This document shows positions 34,959-44,504 of a stretch of DNA of 58,151 bases, one piece after another. The notes below the pieces were generated by a model. That model was not told the DNA's origin, did no database searches, and was given only the letters and a program-made list of their open reading frames with translations. The stretch comes from Halanaerobium saccharolyticum (GTDB taxonomy: Bacteria; Bacillota; Halanaerobiia; Halanaerobiales; Halanaerobiaceae): positions 1 through 58,151 of the forward strand of contig NZ_QAXS01000018.1 in assembly GCF_003053565.1 (NCBI RefSeq). The letters are read 5' to 3'. The translations under genes and the position numbers were made by a program. The first letter of the stretch is position 1, and every line of letters starts with the position of its first letter.

Positions 34959-35044
34959 AATTTGTTATTAATCTGAAATTTTGAAATAATGTATTTAAAG
35001 TTACTGTTTAGATTGATAATCTTAAAAAGTTAGGAAGGATAAAA

Positions 35045-35962
35045 ATGAAGGTAGTAAATAATATAACAGAATTAATTGGTGAAACACCGGTTGTTAAATT
35101 ACAAAAACTTACTAATAAAAATGATGCGGATGTTTATGTTAAATTAGAGTATTTTAACCCCAGCGGCAGTGTAAAGGATCGTCCTGCTTTAAATATGATA
35201 GAGGAAGCCGAAAAAACCGGAAAACTTAATACTGGAGGGACAATAATAGAACCTACCAGCGGCAATACAGGGATTGGACTGGCAATGATTGCTGCAGCTA
35301 GAGGATATAACTGTATTATTATTATGCCTGATAGTGCTTCTCAGGAAAGAATAAATATCTTAAAGGCCTATGGAGCTGAGGTAGTACTTACTCCTGCTCA
35401 AAAAATGATGCAGGGAGCAATTGACAGAGCACATGAATTAAAAAGCAAAATCAATAATTCTTTTATTCCCAACCAGTTTGAAAACCCGGCAAATCCTGCA
35501 GTCCATCGAAAGACAACTGCCCCGGAAATTTTAGAACAGATGAATGGTCAGCTGGATGCTTTTGTAGCCTCAGCAGGTACAGGAGGAACAATTTCTGGCA
35601 CCGGAAATAAACTAAAAGAAAAATTACCTGAATTAAAAATATATACTGTAGAGTCAGAAAATTCTCCTGTTCTCGCCGGTGGTCAACCAGGTCCTCATAA
35701 AATTCCCGGCACCGGACCTGGCTTTATTCCCCAAACTCTGGACAGCAATATTTATGATAAAATCTATCATATTTCTGATCATAATGTAATTGAAATAACT
35801 AAAAAACTGGCTGCTGAAGAAGGCCTTCTTCTCGGCCCCTCTTCTGGTGCAGCTGTCTGGACTGCACTGCAGGTAGCTAAAAATTTAGATCCAGAAAAGA
35901 AAGTGCTTGCTATCGCCGCAGACACCGGACAGAGATATCTTGGGGGAGAGTTTTTTAGTTAA
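35045..35962 (+). CDS. cysK: Cysteine synthase (O-acetylserine sulfhydrylase)
   Basis: CysK makes cysteine from O-acetylserine and sulfide with PLP. The 305-residue protein has the PLP-Lys in NPSGSVKDR (Lys43 or so), the phosphate loop PTSGNTGIGLAM, GTGGTISGTG, and SSGAAVWTALQ near the C-terminus. SVKDR and length are typical for CysK or CysM. Fourth gene of the Rrf2-controlled operon, 86 bp past the binding protein. In CymR systems CysK also acts as co-repressor, which would fit this layout. Confidence 0.94.
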   Translation: MKVVNNITELIGETPVVKLQKLTNKNDADVYVKLEYFNPSGSVKDRPALNMIEEAEKTGKLNTGGTIIEPTSGNTGIGLAMIAAARGYNCIIIMPDSASQERINILKAYGAEVVLTPAQKMMQGAIDRAHELKSKINNSFIPNQFENPANPAVHRKTTAPEILEQMNGQLDAFVASAGTGGTISGTGNKLKEKLPELKIYTVESENSPVLAGGQPGPHKIPGTGPGFIPQTLDSNIYDKIYHISDHNVIEITKKLAAEEGLLLGPSSGAAVWTALQVAKNLDPEKKVLAIAADTGQRYLGGEFFS

Positions 35963-35978
35963 ATATATACTAAATTAC

Positions 35979-36000
35979 AGGGCCTCAATTATGAGGCCTT
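35979..36000. terminator. Hairpin shared by cysK and the EamA gene
   Basis: GGCCTCA (35981-35987) pairs with TGAGGCC (35992-35998) around four bases. It overlaps the last codons of the EamA gene. Neither strand has a long T-run, so termination may be partial. Confidence 0.5.
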
Positions 36001-36902
36001 AGTCGCTCTTCTATTGGAAGCCGTTTTAGTTTCATCAGCTGTTGAAATCCTGCCAGCTTTACGAAGTTTTGATGCATAAAAGTTGATAAATCCTGCCATA
36101 ATTATCGCTGAACCTCCAAAAATGCTGAGTGAATCAGGTATTTCACTAAAAATAATTATTCCAATAATGACTGAAAAAACAATATTTGAATAAGCATAAA
36201 TTGATACTTCACCGGCTTCACTAAAACGATAAGCCTTAGTTACAAAAAACTGAGCTAGCAAAGCGAATAGTCCAAGTGCAAAAAGAGCTAAAACTTCTCT
36301 CAAATCTGGAACAACAAATTTACCTGTAAAAAGAAAAGGTAAGGTTGCCAGAGTTGAGAAAGTACAAAATGCAAGAACAATTGTCTCTGATGATTCACTT
36401 TTTCTTAAGTGTCTTAAAAGGGTATAAGATATACCGGATAATATCCCAGCACTCAATGCGATTAAGGCAGGGAACATCTCAGAGCTTAGACTTGGCTTAA
36501 TTACAAAGAGAGCTCCCAAAACCGCAAAAGACAAAGAAAAAAGCTGCGTCTTTTTTATCTTTTCATTTAAGAATAAGGCAGCAAAAATCATCACAAAAAA
36601 TGGAGATGTTTTATTCAAAATAACTGCATCTGCCATTTTCATCTGACCAATTGCATAAAAATAACTGGCAATACTAAAAAAACCAATCAGGCTTCTCAGT
36701 AAAACTAATTTAACATTATTAACTTTTATTTTTTTTCCGTTTCTACTGACCATAAACAATCCAAATAAGATTCCAACAAGATTCCTAAAAAAATCTTTTC
36801 TGCCAGTGGAATATCACCCAAAAATTTAACGGTTGCCGCCATTAGTGCAAAAAATGCTGAAGATAAAACCATATACATTATACCCTTTTCATCATCATCC
36901 AC
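35989..36902 (-). pseudogene. EamA/RhaT-type transporter, frameshifted at a seven-T run
   Basis: Two frames together encode a complete ten-helix EamA transporter of about 300 residues. The first frame, from GTG 36902 (after GAGGTG), gives YMVLSSAFFALMAATVKFLGDIPLAEKIF. Past the A7 tract at 36787-36793 the reading has to shift. With one more base it continues FRNLVGILFGLFMVSRNGKK into the downstream frame, which includes NKTSPFFVMIFAALFLNEK and ends KTASNRRATKAS. The break lies in a homopolymer, so a sequencing slip, a real mutation or a phase-variable tract are all possible. Substrate unknown; such proteins often export amino acids or related metabolites. Confidence 0.75.
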
Positions 36903-37221
36903 TTTTAACACCTCATTATTAAATTTATTATCTTTCAGATTTTAACTGCCACTCATTATACAAGTATACACTCCCTATGTAAAGGCTTAAATAGAGATTA
37001 TTTTATTTTTTTTATTTGTATTTTTTTTAGATGAAAATTAGGCTGCTATAAACACTAGACTAAGCATTAAACAACCTCTGAATCTATCTAAATATTAATG
37101 TTAACCCTAACTCTAAAATACTCTCGCTAAATAACTTTTATGTTTATCAAAATCTTATATAAAATAAAGTTATCCAACATAAGATATTATTATTTTAGTA
37201 TTGATAATAAATAGTATATAA

Positions 37222-37250
37222 TTGATATAGAAACTTGTGAATAATATTAT
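37222..37250 (+). promoter_or_regulatory. Putative promoter of the sulfur module
   Basis: TTGATA (37222-37227), 17-bp spacer, TATTAT (37245-37250), 119 bp ahead of the yeeE-like start. TTGTGAA lies in the spacer, a half-site of the Rex/Fnr kind. The gene-free stretch 36903-37369 is very AT-rich; apart from this and the hairpin at 37302-37331 I see nothing certain in it. Confidence 0.4.
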
Positions 37251-37301
37251 AAATAACTTTTGAGCAAAAATTAAGCAGTAAATTTTGAACTGACATAATT
37301 T

Positions 37302-37331
37302 TTTGTTCTGCTTTGCGAATTTTAGAACAAA
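37302..37331 (+). promoter_or_regulatory. Leader hairpin ahead of the yeeE-like gene
   Basis: TTTGTTCT (37302-37309) pairs with AGAACAAA (37324-37331) in the leader, 20 bases before AGGAGGG. No T-run. It might stabilise the message. Confidence 0.4.
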
Positions 37332-37369
37332 GTTATTTACTATTCAAAAATATGAGGAGGGATTTTTTA

Positions 37370-38629
37370 ATGAAAAAATTTGAAAAAGTTTTAGGATTTA
37401 TAGCCATTATTATTGTATTAGCAGCAGCTAAGTTCTGGCTGAAGACAGATCTTCTATTTTTTAGACTATTAGCAGGAGCTGGACTGGGTTATGCTCTGGC
37501 CAGAGCCTACACCGGATTTGCCGGCAGTGTTAACAGAGCCTACAGAACGGGTTCAACCAAGTTGATGAGAACAATGTTATTTATGTTCTTTATTACAGCC
37601 GTTTTAATGACAGCATTTCTATTTGATAAAGATCCAGCAAGCTACAATCTCTGGATTAAACCAATTAATATTGGATTAATGCTGGGAGGTTTTCTGTTTG
37701 GTTTTGGAATGTCTATTTCTGTCTGCTGTGCCAGTGGAGTTTTAACTGATCTACCACAGGCTTTACCGAGAGCATTTACAACACTTATCTTCTTTATGAT
37801 TGGTGTTTTTGTAGGTTTCCCAATTCAGTATACTGCCGACTGGGTTCAGGAATCATGGTTTAGCAGTTATATTGGCTATAGAACAATGGGTGGTGTTTTC
37901 CTTCCCGACTTATTCCAGGGAGATGGATTTGAAGGTTACTTAGGAGCTTTAATTGTTTTTGGTGCAATTTGTCTGCTCTTTACTTTTCTTTCATACTATT
38001 ATGAAAAAAGACAGAAAAAATCTGGAAAATATAGTGGTTTAGAAATCGAAAGAATTCAGGAAAACTTAGAACCAATGGATTTGAAAAACTTTAAATTATT
38101 TAGTCCAGATACTTATTACCATCTGTTTGAAAAACCATGGACTTTAAAACAGGGTGCTATAGCACTTGCTGTAATTGTTACAGTTATGATGGGAGTTACA
38201 GGTTATGGCTGGGGAGTTTCTCAAGCCTATGGTATCTGGTTTGGTAAAATATTAATGTTATTTGGTATTTCAGCTGAAGCAATTGGAGAATTTACTCAGT
38301 TATCAGCCCAAAATTTTGCTACTCCATTTTTTGAACACCAGACTTCCGTTCAGAACTTTGGTATTCTAATTGGTGCAATTATTTACCTTTTAACTGCCGG
38401 TAAATTTATGGAGTTTTTCAACTCTGAACTGCATATTAACAAAAAACAGGTAGCAATGTATTCTCTTGGTGGTTTAACAATGGGCTTTGGTACTCGTCTT
38501 GCACAGGGATGTAATGTTGGAGCCTTATTCACACCAATTTCTAATTTTTCTCTATCAGGTTGGGTATTCCTTATCTTTATGATTATTGGTGGAATAATAA
38601 GTAATAAGTTTAGCGAAAAAGTATTTTAA
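37370..38629 (+). CDS. YeeE/YedE-family sulfur transporter (thiosulfate-type)
   Basis: A 419-residue membrane protein of the YeeE/YedE (sulfur transport) family, whose best-studied member TsuA takes up thiosulfate. It has two homologous halves. Key Cys segments are GFGMSISVCCASGVLTDL in the first and GFGTRLAQGCNVGALFTP in the second; thiol-mediated relay of thiosulfate depends on such Cys. Start ATG 37370 nine bases after GGAGGG; the longer frame to 37313 lacks a binding site. First gene of a run with a CoA-disulfide reductase-rhodanese and a TauABC-like importer, which backs a sulfur role. Confidence 0.86.
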   Translation: MKKFEKVLGFIAIIIVLAAAKFWLKTDLLFFRLLAGAGLGYALARAYTGFAGSVNRAYRTGSTKLMRTMLFMFFITAVLMTAFLFDKDPASYNLWIKPINIGLMLGGFLFGFGMSISVCCASGVLTDLPQALPRAFTTLIFFMIGVFVGFPIQYTADWVQESWFSSYIGYRTMGGVFLPDLFQGDGFEGYLGALIVFGAICLLFTFLSYYYEKRQKKSGKYSGLEIERIQENLEPMDLKNFKLFSPDTYYHLFEKPWTLKQGAIALAVIVTVMMGVTGYGWGVSQAYGIWFGKILMLFGISAEAIGEFTQLSAQNFATPFFEHQTSVQNFGILIGAIIYLLTAGKFMEFFNSELHINKKQVAMYSLGGLTMGFGTRLAQGCNVGALFTPISNFSLSGWVFLIFMIIGGIISNKFSEKVF

Positions 38630-38648
38630 ATTTAGTAAGTAACATGTT

Positions 38649-38673
38649 CTCTCAAACACTATTTTTTTGAGAG
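38649..38673 (+). promoter_or_regulatory. Intercistronic hairpin yeeE-like to CDR
   Basis: CTCTCAAA (38649-38656) pairs with TTTGAGAG (38666-38673). No T-run follows, so a processing or stabilising element is likelier than termination. Confidence 0.4.
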
Positions 38674-38709
38674 TGATTTATAATATAAAATTTACAGGAG
38701 GAATAAAAT

Positions 38710-40407
38710 ATGAGTAAAAGAGTTTTAATTGTTGGGGGAGTAGCTGGTGGAGCTGGTACAGCTGCTAGAGTAAGAAGACTGGATGAAGACGCAGAAGTAA
38801 TTATGTTTGAACGGGGTTCACATGTTTCTTTTTCTAACTGTTCTCTACCTTATCACTTAAGTGGAATTGTTAGAGATTGTGATGATTTAGTTTTAATGTG
38901 CCCTTCCAAATTTGCCGAGCAGTACAATATTGATGCCCGTGTTAACAGTGAAGTTACAAGAATTAATAGAGAAGAAAAAACAATTGAAGTTAAAAATTTA
39001 GAAACTGGTGAAACATACACTGAAGCCTATGATAAATTAATGCTCTCTCCTGGTGCCAATCCAATTAGACCTGGAAGTATCAAGGGAGTAAATAATGATA
39101 ATGTCTTTACTATCAGAAATGTTGATGATATTGACAAATTAAATCAGTATGTTAAGAAAAATAAAGTTGAAAATGTGGCAGTAATTGGTGCCGGTTATAT
39201 CGGAGTTGAAATTGCTGAGAACTTTATCCACTCTGACAAAAATGTAGCTTTAGTTGAAGCTATGGATCAGGTCTTAAATCCTTTTGATTATGATATGGCT
39301 CAAATTATTCAAAAAGAGCTTCATGATAATGGAGTAAATGTAGTTTTATCAGATCCTTTATCTGAGGTAAATGATGACCATGTTGTTTTAAAATCTGGCA
39401 AGAAACTTGACGCTGAAGCTGTTGTTTTAGCTATCGGTGTTAGTCCAGAAACCAAACTTGCTAAAGATGCAGGTTTAAAAATTGGTGAAACAGGTGGAAT
39501 TGAAGTAAATCATAACTATGTAACAAGTGATCCTGATATTTATGCTGTTGGAGATGTAATTGAAGTTTATTCTAAGATTGCCCGCTCTAAAACAAGATTA
39601 CCACTTGCTGGACCAGCCCAGAGACAGGCTCGTGCTGCAGCAAACCACATGTATAATATTCCAAATAAGAACAATGGTGTAATTGGAACTTCTATCATCA
39701 GAGCCTTTAATTACAATGCTGGTGCAACAGGTCTTAATGAAAAACAGCTCCAGGATGCTGGTATTTCATATGATTTTGTTTATGTAATACCTACTGATAA
39801 AGTTGGTCTAATGCCAGATGCTAATCCTTTACACTTTAAATTAATTTACGAAGTGCCAACAGGTAAGATTTTAGGTGCTCAGGCTGTAGGTAAAGGTAAT
39901 GTAGATAAAAGAATTGATGTTATGGCAACAGCTATCTTAATGGATGCAACAGTAGAAGATTTAACTGAATCAGAGTTAGCTTATGCTCCTCTTTTCTCTA
40001 CTCCCAGAAACGCTGTTAATCAGGCCAGCCTGGTAGCAACTAACTTAATCAATAACCGCTACAATCAGATTCCTGTAACTAAGGTTAGAGAATTAGTGGA
40101 AAATGATGCCTTTATCGTTGATGTTCGCGAAAAAGATGAATATGAAGCCGGTCACCTGATTAATTCAGTCAATATTCCTTTAAGTGAATTAAGAGAAAGA
40201 ACTGATGAGATTCCTAAAGACCAGCCAGTTTACTTACACTGCCGTTCAGGCCAGAGAAGTTACAATGCTGTTCTAGCATTACAGGGTAGAGGTTATGATA
40301 ATGTGACTAATATCGCTGGATCTTTCCTAGGAATTTCTTTCTATGAATATTTCCAGGATCAGACAACAGATCGCGAAAAAATTGTAACTGAGTATAACTT
40401 TGAGTAA
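38710..40407 (+). CDS. CoA-disulfide reductase with C-terminal rhodanese domain (NADH-dependent persulfide reductase type)
   Basis: A 565-residue FAD enzyme. Residues 1-450: FAD motif VLIVGGVAGGAGTAARVRRL, single redox Cys44 in FSNCSLPYHLSG, NAD motif AVIGAGYIGVEIAENF. Residues about 465-560: rhodanese with Cys511 in HCRSGQRSY. Such fusions (Npsr in Shewanella, CDR-RHD) reduce CoA-persulfide or polysulfide to sulfide. This fits a partner of the thiosulfate-type transporter upstream and of the exported rhodaneses. AGGAGG upstream of the ATG. Confidence 0.91.
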   Translation: MSKRVLIVGGVAGGAGTAARVRRLDEDAEVIMFERGSHVSFSNCSLPYHLSGIVRDCDDLVLMCPSKFAEQYNIDARVNSEVTRINREEKTIEVKNLETGETYTEAYDKLMLSPGANPIRPGSIKGVNNDNVFTIRNVDDIDKLNQYVKKNKVENVAVIGAGYIGVEIAENFIHSDKNVALVEAMDQVLNPFDYDMAQIIQKELHDNGVNVVLSDPLSEVNDDHVVLKSGKKLDAEAVVLAIGVSPETKLAKDAGLKIGETGGIEVNHNYVTSDPDIYAVGDVIEVYSKIARSKTRLPLAGPAQRQARAAANHMYNIPNKNNGVIGTSIIRAFNYNAGATGLNEKQLQDAGISYDFVYVIPTDKVGLMPDANPLHFKLIYEVPTGKILGAQAVGKGNVDKRIDVMATAILMDATVEDLTESELAYAPLFSTPRNAVNQASLVATNLINNRYNQIPVTKVRELVENDAFIVDVREKDEYEAGHLINSVNIPLSELRERTDEIPKDQPVYLHCRSGQRSYNAVLALQGRGYDNVTNIAGSFLGISFYEYFQDQTTDREKIVTEYNFE

Positions 40408-40510
40408 AATCTTATAGGTACCGGTTACTTGAGAATTTTTTCCAATTAATCCGGTTTTAAATAGTTATAATTTAAAAAATAAAAAGTACCGGCATAAGGA
40501 CGTGTAAACA

Positions 40511-41374
40511 ATGGCTTTAGATAATAAAAAAGAGATCAACAAAGATCAATCCTCATCTAATCATTCTTCAACTCAGAATATCAGCAGAGAGCCAGCTAAA
40601 AATAAAAAAACTAAAACAGAAAGAGCGCTCACTTTTTTAACCTGGACTTCTATTTTTCTTATCTGGTATGTTATAACTAAATTAGGAATTTTTACGCCGA
40701 CTCTACTGCCGGGACCAGCAAGAGTCTGGAGAGCTTTCTTAAGAATTTTAGCTGAAGGTTATAATGGAGTTTCTCTCTGGCTGCATTTAGGAGCCAGTTT
40801 CAAACGTCTCTTTGTTGCTTTATTCTTTGCAATTTTTACCGCTGTTCCGCTGGGACTACTAAGCGGTTATTTTGACAAAGTTGAGGCAGTAATTGATTCT
40901 GTAGTTGAATTTTATCGTCCACTGCCACCACTTGCCTATTATACGCTTTTAGTTCTCTGGTTCGGTATTGATGACACCTCAAAACAGATTCTCTTATTTT
41001 TAGCTGCCTTTGCTCCTATTTATATTGCCTGTGTCTCTGCAGTTAGAAAGTTAAATCAGGATTTTGTGCTAAGTGCCAGATCACTGGGAGCAGCTCAAAA
41101 GGATGTTTTTTTCAAAATTGTGCTGCCGGCTTCTCTGCCCGAAATTTTTACCGGAATCCGAACTGCATTTGGAGTCGCTTATACCACCCTCGTTTCTTCC
41201 GAAATGGTTGCTGCGACTTCCGGTATTGGCTGGATGGTTCTGGATGCATCTAATTTTTTGAAAAGTGATGTGATTTTTGTAGGTATTATAATTATGGGAA
41301 TTACAGGAGTAATAATTGATGCTGGCTTAAGGTTTTTAGAAAGAAAGATAATTTTCTGGAAAGGACATGTCTAA
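40511..41374 (+). CDS. ABC transporter permease, TauC/SsuC-like
   Basis: A 287-residue permease with a long hydrophilic N-terminus (about 35 residues, Lys/Asn/Ser rich) and six helices. The EAA loop is SARSLGAAQKDVFFKIVLPASLPEIFTG. LLPGPARVWRAFLRIL and PLPPLAYYTLLVLWFGID are typical of TauC/SsuC. AAGGACGTG precedes the ATG. Gene order permease-binding protein-ATPase differs from the 32359 operon. Confidence 0.87.
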   Translation: MALDNKKEINKDQSSSNHSSTQNISREPAKNKKTKTERALTFLTWTSIFLIWYVITKLGIFTPTLLPGPARVWRAFLRILAEGYNGVSLWLHLGASFKRLFVALFFAIFTAVPLGLLSGYFDKVEAVIDSVVEFYRPLPPLAYYTLLVLWFGIDDTSKQILLFLAAFAPIYIACVSAVRKLNQDFVLSARSLGAAQKDVFFKIVLPASLPEIFTGIRTAFGVAYTTLVSSEMVAATSGIGWMVLDASNFLKSDVIFVGIIIMGITGVIIDAGLRFLERKIIFWKGHV

Positions 41375-41469
41375 AACTTATAATTTAAATTCTAATTACA
41401 CTTTACGATTGAACTTATGCTGAGAATAAATTTGATTTGAGATAATTCAAAAAATTTGGAGGTACTGAA

Positions 41470-42555
41470 ATGAAAAAAAGTTACTTAAAAAAATTATTTC
41501 TGTTATTTATAGTGGCAGCACTTGCTTTAACGCTAACAGCCTGCGGGAGTGATCAGGCTCAAAATGATAGTTCAGAAACTGAAAATACAGCTGCCCAGGA
41601 ATCACTGCCTGAAGAGATTAATTTTGGTATTTTAAGAGTTCCTAATGATGAAACTATTGCAGTTGCTGAAGGTTTTTTCGATGATTATTTTACTGAACGT
41701 GGAATCGAGGTTAATACCAGAGTTTTTGATTCCGGAGTCGAAGCCAATCAGGCCCTTGCTTCTGGAAGTATTGATTTTGCTACTATGGGAAATACAAATG
41801 CAATTACCGCTCTCGCCCGTGAACTCAATGTCGAATTAATCTGGATCCATGAGGTTCTGGGAGAAAATGAAGCGCTGGCAGTCAAAAATGGTTCTGGGAT
41901 TGAAACAGTTGAAGATCTGGTTGGAGAAAGAATTGCAGTTCCTTTTGCTTCTACCGCCCACTATATTCTTTTAAATGTTCTAAAAGAAGCTGGGATTGAA
42001 AAAGATGTTCAGCTTTTAGATATGCAGACTGCCGAAATTGTAGCCGCCTGGGAACGGGGAGATGTCAAGGCAGCTTATACCTGGCAGCCAACTCTGGCCC
42101 AGCTTTTAAAAAGCGGCTCTACTTTAACTGACAGCAGAGAAATGGCTGAAAAAGGCTATATTACCGCCAATGTTGACGTTGTCCGCAAAGGATTTTCTGA
42201 GGAATACCCAGAATTAGTTGCTGATTTTATTTCTGCTCTGACTAAGGCTGGAGATATTTATAGAAGTGACCCTGAAAAAGCTGCTGAAATTGCAGGTAAG
42301 GAACTCGGCCTGGAAACTGAAGTTGCTCTGCATCAAATGCGTGGTACCACCTGGAAAACAAGAGAAGAACTCTTAAGTGAAGATTTCTTTGGTACAATTG
42401 ATCAACCCGGAAACTTTGCCAAAGTAATGAAAGATACTTCCGACTTCCTGCAGAATCAGGGTTCTATTGAAGAATCTCCTTCTCAGGAAGCCTTTAATGA
42501 ATATGTTAATCCTGAATATATCAAAATGTCACTGGAAAATGAAGAAAATAATTAA
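41470..42555 (+). CDS. ABC transporter substrate-binding lipoprotein, TauA-like
   Basis: A 361-residue lipoprotein with lipobox LTAC (Cys25), followed by an acidic linker and INFGILRVPNDETIAVAEGFFDDYF. VDGNQALASG-type loops (DSGVEANQALASGSIDFATMGN), AWERGDVKAAYTWQPTL and MRGTTWKTREELL are in the TauA/SsuA pattern. The ligand is likely a sulfonate such as taurine or another sulfur compound. GGAGGT precedes the ATG. Confidence 0.87.
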   Translation: MKKSYLKKLFLLFIVAALALTLTACGSDQAQNDSSETENTAAQESLPEEINFGILRVPNDETIAVAEGFFDDYFTERGIEVNTRVFDSGVEANQALASGSIDFATMGNTNAITALARELNVELIWIHEVLGENEALAVKNGSGIETVEDLVGERIAVPFASTAHYILLNVLKEAGIEKDVQLLDMQTAEIVAAWERGDVKAAYTWQPTLAQLLKSGSTLTDSREMAEKGYITANVDVVRKGFSEEYPELVADFISALTKAGDIYRSDPEKAAEIAGKELGLETEVALHQMRGTTWKTREELLSEDFFGTIDQPGNFAKVMKDTSDFLQNQGSIEESPSQEAFNEYVNPEYIKMSLENEENN

Positions 42556-42619
42556 TTTTAATATTTAAGATTTTAACTTAATCAATGTAATTAAAGCTAA
42601 TCAGGAAAGGATATATTTT

Positions 42620-43414
42620 ATGTCTGCTCAAACAAAAAAAGAGAGCTTAATTAAAATTGAAGATATGAGCCTGGAATATGGTGAAAGTATTAATTCTACA
42701 CTTGCCCTTAAAAATATTAACTTAGAAATTAATAAAGGTGAATTTATCTGTGTTTTAGGCCCTTCTGGCTGTGGTAAGAGTTCACTGCTTAAATGTATTG
42801 CCGGCTATGTGAAGCCAAGTTCTGGCAGAGTTATGATGCAGGGGAAGCAGGTTGAGGGTCCTGACTGGCACCGGGGAGTTGTCTTTCAATCTCCTACCCT
42901 CTATCCCTGGATGACTGTGAATGAAAATGTTGAATTTGGACCTAAAATGCGAGATCTACCCAGGGCTGAAATTAAAGAAATTCGGGAATATTTTTTAGAT
43001 GAAGTTAATTTGAGTGGATTCGGTGAAAATTATACCTTTGAATTATCCGGGGGTATGAAACAGCGAGTTGCTATTGCTCGGGTGCTGGCTAATTATCCTC
43101 AGGTTGTCTTAATGGATGAACCTTTTGGAGCCCTGGATGCTTTAACCAGAGAAAATATGCAGAACTTAATCCGCAACATTTGGGAAGAAAATAATACGAC
43201 CATCTTTTTTATCACCCATGATGTGGATGAAGCACTTTTACTGGCCAATCGAGTTGTTGTGATGTCAAAACAGCCGGGAGAGATTATTAAAATCTTTGAT
43301 GTTGATTTTACAAATCAGATATTTGAAAAGGGAACAAAAGAAGTAATTTACAATGAGGATTATTTTGCAGTTAAAAATGAAATTATGGATATTATTCACG
43401 GTCAAATCGATTAA
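42620..43414 (+). CDS. ABC transporter ATP-binding protein, TauB-like
   Basis: A 264-residue ATPase with Walker A GPSGCGKSS, signature LSGGMKQR, Walker B VVLMDEP and ITHDVDEALLLA. FQSPTLYPWMTVNENV is typical of NitT/TauT ATPases. It completes the TauABC-type importer and is followed by a strong terminator at 43479-43504, so the sulfur operon runs from 37370 to here or in two parts. Confidence 0.88.
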   Translation: MSAQTKKESLIKIEDMSLEYGESINSTLALKNINLEINKGEFICVLGPSGCGKSSLLKCIAGYVKPSSGRVMMQGKQVEGPDWHRGVVFQSPTLYPWMTVNENVEFGPKMRDLPRAEIKEIREYFLDEVNLSGFGENYTFELSGGMKQRVAIARVLANYPQVVLMDEPFGALDALTRENMQNLIRNIWEENNTTIFFITHDVDEALLLANRVVVMSKQPGEIIKIFDVDFTNQIFEKGTKEVIYNEDYFAVKNEIMDIIHGQID

Positions 43415-43478
43415 TTTTTAATCTAGTGCTTAGTCCAAAATAATTTTAGGATAAATATTATAGCAACATATAATGCAG

Positions 43479-43504
43479 AAAGGAGCCCAAATGGGCTCCT
43501 TTCT
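43479..43504. terminator. Terminator after tauB-like gene, bidirectional
   Basis: GAAAGGAGCCC and GGGCTCCTTTC pair perfectly around AAAT. It lies between the convergent tauB-like and rhodanese genes. Confidence 0.8.
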
Positions 43505-43559
43505 TGTATAAAGATTAATTTTATACTTATCTTCTGCTTAATTTAATTTTTAACTCAGA

Positions 43560-44459
43560 TTACTGAACTACTTCGTATCCCTGATTAGCCCAACCAAGTG
43601 GTGCATTAGCATCAGTTCCCATACCACCATTAAGTGATACAGCATCATAGCCTAACATTCTTAAACCAGCTACTGCCTGACCTGCAGTTTGACCTGTGTA
43701 ACAGTAAACAACTAACTTCTGATCCTGTGGAAGCTGTCCAAAATACTGCTCCATACCAGCACCCCAGGGAATATTAACTGCACCTTCTATATGACCTTCA
43801 GCGAAAGCTCCTGGCTGTCTAATTGAAACTACCATCATATCTGCATCAGAGTCTACAGCCATCTTTAACATATCTTCAGCAATTTTATAGTTCTTATACA
43901 TTGAATCACTAACATCAGCTAAACCTGCATAATAGTCTTCAATAGCAGCTTTAACATCTGAATTAATTTCATAATCTGTAGCTCCACCAAGTTCATTTGC
44001 CTCAGTTTCAACTATTTCTTCATAACCATCAACTTGAGAAATTCCAAGATTCCAACCAAATCTAACTGATTTAGCTTCAAAACCGGCAAAGTTTAATAAA
44101 GCAACCGCCTGATTTGCAGTCTGAGCTGTATAACAGTAAACATAAATAGTCTCATCACCAGGTAACTTGTCTAAAGCAGCTGGCATAGCGTCTGGACCCC
44201 AGGGTACATTTACTGCACCTTTGACATGTCCTTCATTATAAACATCAGGCTGTCTGATATCTAAAACAAAGAGATCTTCTCCAGCTTTAACTTTTTCTAC
44301 AAAAGCTTCTTCCCCAATCATGCCATTATCTTCTGGAAGATTTGCAAAATAACCATTAACCGCATCCTCTACTGCATCTGAAACTGCAAGTGCTGAACTG
44401 GAAACTACAAGTAAAGCCATCATAACTATTGCCATTGATAATAAAATTCTTTTTTTCAT
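43560..44459 (-). CDS. Exported two-domain rhodanese, both active sites kept
   Basis: A 299-residue sulfurtransferase. Signal peptide (residues 1-25, cut after ALA). Two rhodanese domains: about 50-140 with the persulfide Cys109 in CYTAQTA, and about 205-295 with Cys253 in CYTGQTA. In normal tandem rhodaneses the first domain is dead; here both have the Cys loop. It would move sulfane sulfur from thiosulfate outside the cell. AGGAGG lies before the ATG. The inverted repeat at 44505-44540 may control it. Confidence 0.88.
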   Translation of the reverse strand: MKKRILLSMAIVMMALLVVSSSALAVSDAVEDAVNGYFANLPEDNGMIGEEAFVEKVKAGEDLFVLDIRQPDVYNEGHVKGAVNVPWGPDAMPAALDKLPGDETIYVYCYTAQTANQAVALLNFAGFEAKSVRFGWNLGISQVDGYEEIVETEANELGGATDYEINSDVKAAIEDYYAGLADVSDSMYKNYKIAEDMLKMAVDSDADMMVVSIRQPGAFAEGHIEGAVNIPWGAGMEQYFGQLPQDQKLVVYCYTGQTAGQAVAGLRMLGYDAVSLNGGMGTDANAPLGWANQGYEVVQ

Positions 44460-44504
44460 TCTTATTCCTCCTAATTTTTTGATGAAATATTAAAGATAAC
44501 TAAA

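Noticed and set aside
40408-40510. TATAAT and TACCGG repeats between the CoA-disulfide reductase and TauC-like genes
   Set aside because: No -35 at a valid distance and a weak hairpin only; not enough for a promoter or terminator call.
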